A DNA stretch of 64,000 nt from Robertmurraya dakarensis (GTDB lineage Bacteria > Bacillota > Bacilli > Bacillales > Cytobacillaceae). The stretch covers positions 544,237-608,236 of the forward strand of contig NZ_LT707409.1 of NCBI RefSeq assembly GCF_900156875.1, written 5' to 3'. Both the position numbers and the translations under genes were made by a program. The notes under the pieces are model-generated. The model did not search any database. It saw only the letters and a list, made by a program, of their open reading frames with translations, and was not told where the DNA came from. This document shows positions 59,098 to 64,000 of this stretch, in pieces. Each line of letters begins with the position of its first letter. Positions within the stretch are counted from its first letter, which is position 1.

Positions 59098-59973
59098 TTG
59101 AACATTGAAGAGTTAATAGAAGCCATTAAGAACTTAACTATATGGAAAAAAGGTAATCAGCGGGCTCCCCATAAACCATTGCTAATTCTTTACGCATTAG
59201 GAAAAATTCTTAGTAATCAAAGGCTGCTGTCGTATGAGCAGGTAAGTGGAGATTTAAAACAGCTTCTTATCGAGTTTGGTCCTTTAAGAAAATCATATCA
59301 TCCAGAGGAGCCCTTTGTTCGTTTAACACGAGATGGTATTTGGGAACTTGATAAAGGAGTAAACTTGTCTAACCCAAATAATAGGTTGTTACTAGAGGAA
59401 CAAGTTAACGGCGGATTTACAAACGAGGTTTATCATTTATTGAATCAGAATATAGAACATATTCCCATTATTGCTCAGATTATTCTTGATCAGCATTTTC
59501 CCGCTTCTATTCATGAGGATATTCTGGAGGCGGTAGGGTTAGACATGTCGTTTTCAATATCTAGAAGGAAAAAACGTGATTCAAGGTTTCGTGATAAGAT
59601 ATTAAGAGCGTATCGATATAGCTGCGCTATTTGTGGTTTTAACGTACGTCTCAGACATACATTAGTTGCAGTAGAAGCAGCTCATATTAAATGGCATCAA
59701 GCTGGTGGACCTGACGTTGAAGATAATGGTCTCGCGCTATGTTCCATGCATCATAAATTATTTGATAGAGGTGTATTTACTATAAATAATGAAAGACGTA
59801 TGGTTGTTTCTCAGGATGCCCATGGAACTCAAGGATTTGAAGAATGGCTTATGCGCTATCATGGTAATGTCATTAAACCCCCTATTGAAACTATTTATCA
59901 GCCGAGTTCCACCTATATTAACTGGCATGTAAAGGAAGTTTTTAAGGGACCTGAGAGATATGTGACAGGTTAA
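59098..59973 (+). CDS. Type IV SBD-HNH endonuclease (phosphorothioate-sensing)
   Basis: A 291-residue protein. The N-terminal RAPHKPLLILYALGKIL and LLIEFGPLRKSYHPEEPFVRL match the sulfur-binding domain (SBD) of ScoMcrA-like restriction enzymes. The C-terminal half is an HNH nuclease: YSCAICGF, then VEAAHIKWHQAGGPDVEDNG, ALCSMHHKLFDRG, with the zinc cysteines and catalytic His. Such enzymes cut DNA carrying phosphorothioate links and so exclude Dnd-modified DNA. It starts at a TTG with a weak AAAGGGA site. There is no dnd cluster in view, as expected for a cell that restricts such DNA. Confidence 0.88.
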   Translation: MNIEELIEAIKNLTIWKKGNQRAPHKPLLILYALGKILSNQRLLSYEQVSGDLKQLLIEFGPLRKSYHPEEPFVRLTRDGIWELDKGVNLSNPNNRLLLEEQVNGGFTNEVYHLLNQNIEHIPIIAQIILDQHFPASIHEDILEAVGLDMSFSISRRKKRDSRFRDKILRAYRYSCAICGFNVRLRHTLVAVEAAHIKWHQAGGPDVEDNGLALCSMHHKLFDRGVFTINNERRMVVSQDAHGTQGFEEWLMRYHGNVIKPPIETIYQPSSTYINWHVKEVFKGPERYVTG

Positions 59974-60044
59974 TCAATCAATTAAGATAGGTTATATAAG
60001 TTAACTAATAGTAAATTAATCATAGAAATACTCGTTGGTTTACG

Positions 60045-60071
60045 AATTACCATAAATATATATTGGTAATT
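60045..60071. promoter_or_regulatory. Inverted repeat upstream of zorA
   Basis: AATTACCA (60045-60052) and TGGTAATT (60064-60071), perfect 8-bp arms around an AT-rich centre, 120 bp before the zorA start. Candidate operator of the Zorya operon. Confidence 0.4.
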
Positions 60072-60190
60072 TATTGTTATATTTTGTACTATAAATAAGA
60101 ATGATCGGATTAGATATTAATCCGATTTTTATTATGTCTTTAGATGAGTACTATAATACTATTTATATAGATTACAGAGGAGGAAAAAAT

Positions 60191-62719
60191 ATGCTCTTGG
60201 ACCTGCTTGTCGATATGTATCACAGTCCATATATTATATTTCTAGCAATTTTAGCGTTAGTGGTAGTTGCCATTTTTATGGTTCGTGCCTACCTGTTAAA
60301 GAAATCAGTCGCCATACTTGTGAAAAAATTAAGTGAATTAAAAGAAAGCAATCCGGAGGCATCAGACAAAGAGATAGCACATTTGTTTAATGAAATAATC
60401 GCAAGTGAAAATGTTAGCGAAGCTATTAAAGAATGTTGGGATCAGTACTATAAAGACTTAAAAGATTCTCAAGTCCCACCTGATGTGTACCAGTATTTTA
60501 CGGAAAAATTACTTGTCAATGGTTATGGTTATCGTAAAATAGCAGAATCTATCCCTGCTGTATTCCTATCATTAGGTATTTTAGGAACTTTTTATGGTAT
60601 CGCAGCCGGGATGAAAAAAATTGATCCGTATGCCCCATCAGAAGAACTCCGTTTAGGAATTGCAAATTTGATGGGGGGAATGGAAATTGCATTCCATTCT
60701 TCGATTGTCGGGATTATTTTATCTTTGCTTATTCAATTTATTGATAAAGGTTATATTTATAAAACCTTAACATCTAGTTTTCGAGTACTTAGAAATGCAA
60801 TGGATAAAGCATTTCCAGTAAAAACAGAAAGTGACTTTTTGAACGATATTTTGGCAGATCAGACAACTAAGAGTGAAGGGTTAAAACAATTTGTCATTCA
60901 AGATTACTTATCAGCAATGAAAAATGAAATAACAGATATTGTTAATGACCGTCTTATTCCTTACTACACAAGAGATCAAGAAATTTATGAGACACAGGTT
61001 TCCTTACTTTCAAGTATGGAATCTCACCTAAGGCATGATTTAGCTATTCAAATAGGTTCAGAGGTAAGGGATATAGTTACAGGAACCTTGAATCCAATAA
61101 TCGAACAGTTGCATGAAGCTCAAAAGCAGCAAAATACAAAACTAACAGAAGTAAATGAATCCATTGTAAAAGAGCTTCCTCAATTATTGAAACAGGACCT
61201 CATAGAAGTCATGGATAATAATTTTAGACCGCATTTTGAACAAAATAATCAAATTATGGCGGAAATGGCGGAAGGTACACAAACAGTTCTTCGAGAACAC
61301 ATGGATCAAATGGTGGACCATTTCGTAGGTACGATGAAAGACATGGCTGGAGAGCAAATTGAAAAACTTCAAGGAATTCTTACACAGACGATGGACTGGC
61401 AGACCAAAGTATATGGTGAACTAAATCAACTTGTTGAAAAACTACAGGTATCTGCAGATAGACAGTCAGACATGGCAGATAAATCTAGTACTCTCTCAGA
61501 CAAACTGCAAGAATTCGTCTCAGTATTCAATGAATACCAAGAAAGTCTTGTTGGCTCAATAAGCGAATTGATGACCGTTACAGACCACAATAAATCAATA
61601 CAAACACACACAGGAAAGCTGCTTGAACAAATATCCAGTGAAAAAGAAGTTCATGGCAAAGCAATAGTAGAGATGATCGGCAAATTAGTAAACGTAACAG
61701 ACAACTTGGACAAGCAAGCAGCGGCACTAGGTGATATGCAAAAAGAAATGTCAACTCTTTCTGCTACGTATAATCAAGTGGAAATTCTTATTGAAAGTCT
61801 CGAAAAGTCAACAGAAAAACAAACGCAACTAGCTGCAAAAACATCTGAGTTGTTCAAGGAAAATGAGAAATTTGCAGAGCAGCTTTCTGATTATCAAGTT
61901 AAAACAGCAGAATCTTCAGAAAAGTTGTCAGAATCAGCCCTGAAGCAAGTTGAGACACATGAGAAAATGTCAGGGTTATTACAGGATATAACTAAAGAAC
62001 GCATGAATATGCTTAAAGAATTCGAAAATCAGCTGAAGCAATTTAGTGAATCATCACACGTAATGAAAGAGCAGGGAGAAATGTTGAATTCGCTTCAAAA
62101 AACAATGGTTTCTTCCATAGAAAAATACAATAACTCAACAAAAGGTTTAGAGGAACTGACATTAACAAACAAATATTTGGCTGATAATCTATCAGACTAT
62201 ACAGGGAAAATAAATCAATCGGCAAAAGGTCTTGAACAAATCCTTGCTAACGCTGGGAAGAATATTGAATTACAGCACCAAATTCAAAAGGATTTGAATG
62301 GGATTGTAAATAAATTCACTGTAGAACGTGTGCAATTTGAAAAGCTTACAAAAGAAGAAATGAACACATTAAAAGAGCAGTTAAAAAATGCTGATCAGCG
62401 TTCCAAACAATTACAAGCATTTTGGAAAGACAATGTTGAGCAATTAAAACATGGACACAGAATGTTTGCAGACCTTAATGAAAAATTAGACAAGTCTATG
62501 GAACACTTTGCTGATCATATGTATAGAGGATTGGATCGTACATTTACCCAATTCGATAAGCAGTTATCTACTTCTGTATCTTACTTAGACCGTGGTGTCG
62601 GAAGTATCAAGACGGTCGTAGATGATATGGAAGAGAGTTTTACAGGTATTCACCGCAGTATTCGTTCTTTTCAAGAATCATTAGAGCAAGCAGCAATCTC
62701 TAAGGAGAGTGAAAAGTAA
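60191..62719 (+). CDS. zorA: Zorya ZorA, MotA/ExbB-type proton channel with long tail
   Basis: An 842-residue protein. After one membrane helix (about residues 14-32) comes a MotA/TolQ/ExbB domain with PAVFLSLGILGTFYGIAAG and MGGMEIAFHSSIVGIILSLL. The last 550 residues are coiled coil, the long intracellular tail that characterises ZorA. With ZorB it forms a proton-driven inner-membrane motor that signals phage entry to the cytoplasmic effectors. The ATG at 60191 follows GAGGAGG; a frame back to 60101 lacks a site. The stop overlaps the zorB start (TAATG). Confidence 0.93.
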   Translation: MLLDLLVDMYHSPYIIFLAILALVVVAIFMVRAYLLKKSVAILVKKLSELKESNPEASDKEIAHLFNEIIASENVSEAIKECWDQYYKDLKDSQVPPDVYQYFTEKLLVNGYGYRKIAESIPAVFLSLGILGTFYGIAAGMKKIDPYAPSEELRLGIANLMGGMEIAFHSSIVGIILSLLIQFIDKGYIYKTLTSSFRVLRNAMDKAFPVKTESDFLNDILADQTTKSEGLKQFVIQDYLSAMKNEITDIVNDRLIPYYTRDQEIYETQVSLLSSMESHLRHDLAIQIGSEVRDIVTGTLNPIIEQLHEAQKQQNTKLTEVNESIVKELPQLLKQDLIEVMDNNFRPHFEQNNQIMAEMAEGTQTVLREHMDQMVDHFVGTMKDMAGEQIEKLQGILTQTMDWQTKVYGELNQLVEKLQVSADRQSDMADKSSTLSDKLQEFVSVFNEYQESLVGSISELMTVTDHNKSIQTHTGKLLEQISSEKEVHGKAIVEMIGKLVNVTDNLDKQAAALGDMQKEMSTLSATYNQVEILIESLEKSTEKQTQLAAKTSELFKENEKFAEQLSDYQVKTAESSEKLSESALKQVETHEKMSGLLQDITKERMNMLKEFENQLKQFSESSHVMKEQGEMLNSLQKTMVSSIEKYNNSTKGLEELTLTNKYLADNLSDYTGKINQSAKGLEQILANAGKNIELQHQIQKDLNGIVNKFTVERVQFEKLTKEEMNTLKEQLKNADQRSKQLQAFWKDNVEQLKHGHRMFADLNEKLDKSMEHFADHMYRGLDRTFTQFDKQLSTSVSYLDRGVGSIKTVVDDMEESFTGIHRSIRSFQESLEQAAISKESEK

Positions 62720-63426
62720 TGGCCAGAAGAATTCGCGGATCAGATGATTTGCATGATGTTGATAGAGAAGAAACAAGCAGTCATTGGATATCTTATTCCG
62801 ATTTAATGAGTGCTCTACTTTTAATGTTTGCTTTGTTTCTTATGATAAACATCTTAGAAAGCAAAGCTGCAATGGAAGAAAAGGATCAAATGATTGAGGA
62901 ATTAACAGGCGTTCGAACCAAAATTATTGAAGAACTGAAAGCAGAATTTGAGCACTCTAAGCTGAGTATGGAAGTTGACCCGCAAACGGGTGCCATTCGT
63001 TTCTCTAGTGGTGTCTTCTTTGGCACGAATGAATCAACTGTTTCAGATCAGGGGAAAGAACATTTAAAAGAGTTCATCCCTAAATATATTGATGTTCTTT
63101 TCTCGGAAGGGTTTAAAGATAATGTAGCCCAAATTATTGTAGAAGGCCACACAGATCAAAGTGGAACCTATCTGTATAATTTAGATCTATCACAAGAACG
63201 TTCTTTAGCCGTTGTCAAAGAAATACTGTCTGATGAATTTCCTGATTTTGAACATAAAGACCAACTGCGTAATCTTCTAACTTCAAATGGCCGGTCTTTT
63301 AGTGAGTTGATTTATGAAGATGGTGTGGTAAATCCAAACAAATCAAGACGGGTGGAATTTAAGTTTCGACTAAAAGACGAAGATCTAATTAATAAATTAC
63401 AGGATATGGTACTGACTCATGAGTAA
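62719..63426 (+). CDS. zorB: Zorya ZorB, MotB/OmpA-type stator subunit
   Basis: A 235-residue protein with one membrane helix (about residues 29-47) preceded by WISYSDLMSALLLMF, where Asp28 is the expected proton-carrying residue. The C-terminal OmpA-like domain, IIVEGHTDQSGTYLYNLDLS and NKSRRVEFKF, binds peptidoglycan. It overlaps zorA by 1 bp and the next gene by 8 bp, as in other Zorya operons. It would anchor the motor to the cell wall. Confidence 0.93.
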   Translation: MARRIRGSDDLHDVDREETSSHWISYSDLMSALLLMFALFLMINILESKAAMEEKDQMIEELTGVRTKIIEELKAEFEHSKLSMEVDPQTGAIRFSSGVFFGTNESTVSDQGKEHLKEFIPKYIDVLFSEGFKDNVAQIIVEGHTDQSGTYLYNLDLSQERSLAVVKEILSDEFPDFEHKDQLRNLLTSNGRSFSELIYEDGVVNPNKSRRVEFKFRLKDEDLINKLQDMVLTHE

Positions 63427-64000
63427 GAGTGTCGTGTTTCATTCATTTGAATTCCAACCTTGTAAACTCAAAGAATTAGCTGGTTTTTTAGAAAATAAAT
63501 ATAAGGATGAGAAGAAATATTCTTCTCAAAATCTAAAAGAAGATATGCTGCCGCCTTTGCTTGACGAAATTAGGAAACTCTCCAACGAGAAAAAATTCAT
63601 CATAGATTATGCAAACAATCTAAGCAGCAAAAATATCCGGTTGTTAGCATTCTATTATCCTTATATTCATAACGAAAAAGCAGATACTAAGAAAAAAATC
63701 CATCTCATTCTAAAAGAACGTTACCAAACTTTTGTTGGCGGCATAATGTGGAACCATTTCCAAAATACGCCAACAGATCCTATTATCATAAGTATATTAA
63801 GATTGGCATTTAATATGGAGAATGACGATTTCCTATCATTAGACAAAGAAATTCGGAATACTATTAACATAGCTATTAATCAGAAGAACCTTCTTCATAA
63901 CTTGGAAAGATACCTTTCTCGTCAGAGAAAAACACTAATGGATATGTTTAAAATAATGTCTATCAACCCAGAAGGGAAATTGGCAAAATATCTTTGGTAT
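63419..64000 (+). CDS. zorC: Probable Zorya ZorC, N-terminal part (runs off window)
   Basis: Frame open from ATG 63419, overlapping zorB by 8 bp, to the window end (194 codons). The visible part is helical (MSKSVVFHSFEFQPCKLKEL ... RYQTFVGGIMWNHFQNTP) and fits the start of a ZorC-type, EH-signature protein better than ZorE (HNH) or ZorF. If right, this is a type I (ZorABCD) system with a ZorD helicase beyond the edge. The subtype call is tentative because the diagnostic domains are not in view. Confidence 0.6.
   Translation, partial: MSKSVVFHSFEFQPCKLKELAGFLENKYKDEKKYSSQNLKEDMLPPLLDEIRKLSNEKKFIIDYANNLSSKNIRLLAFYYPYIHNEKADTKKKIHLILKERYQTFVGGIMWNHFQNTPTDPIIISILRLAFNMENDDFLSLDKEIRNTINIAINQKNLLHNLERYLSRQRKTLMDMFKIMSINPEGKLAKYLWY

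Overview
The window reads as the chromosome of an endospore-forming, low-GC Bacillaceae bacterium (Bacillus/Neobacillus/Peribacillus-like). The grounds are strong AGGAGG-type ribosome binding sites with frequent TTG and GTG starts, a DUF1659-DUF2922-YvrJ cluster, a ComK-family regulator, a YjcQ-like protein, and many copies of a roughly 50-bp palindromic intergenic repeat whose ends read GTGCCTGTCCCC / GGGGACAGGCAC.

Left part (1-29 kb), mostly metabolism plus debris. An AtoE-like short-chain fatty acid transporter and an acyl-CoA synthetase (minus strand) face a TetR regulator. A cyclase-family hydrolase and an acyl-CoA dehydrogenase follow. At 7.6-13.9 kb a promoter, a cobalamin riboswitch and an intrinsic terminator precede a Nik/Opp-type ABC transporter (lipoprotein, two permeases, two ATPases), a nitroreductase-family flavoprotein and a CobO-type corrinoid adenosyltransferase. 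This is most simply a B12-repressed cobalt (or corrinoid) uptake and adenosylation operon. After it come a methyltransferase, a solo tnpB element with recognisable ends, a two-component system, a DUF523/TudS-like gene with an in-frame TGA, an Nmad3-like protein, several PD-(D/E)XK proteins, an Excalibur repeat protein, a NUDIX hydrolase, a GNAT acetyltransferase, and several decayed gene fragments.

Right part (29-64 kb), a dense defence island. It holds a complete Wadjet anti-plasmid system in the order jetD-A-B-C, a MazF-like toxin-antitoxin pair, a rifamycin ADP-ribosyltransferase (arr), the small DUF1659/DUF2922/YvrJ genes, and two tandem DGQHR/DndB-like genes with a ComK paralogue and a replication-initiator-like protein. 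Next are a PD-(D/E)XK nuclease-like gene overlapping a partner gene, a TPR plus winged-helix regulator, and an AT-rich pair (4-TM membrane protein plus 638-aa soluble protein). A three-gene minus-strand operon encodes two UvrD-type helicases around an AddB-like iron-sulfur protein that lacks a nuclease core. It is followed by an intergenic stretch that can fold as a three-way-junction RNA, a type IV (phosphorothioate-sensing) SBD-HNH endonuclease, and the start of a Zorya system (zorA, zorB, partial zorC) cut by the window edge.

The best candidates for an undescribed system are the helicase/Fe-S/helicase operon (52.2-58.7 kb), the membrane protein plus 638-aa pair (49.2-51.6 kb) and the PD-(D/E)XK pair (43.8-45.2 kb). 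The palindromic repeats matter at a second level: three 3'-terminal gene fragments begin at or just after a repeat copy, which suggests the repeats mark deletion or recombination junctions.
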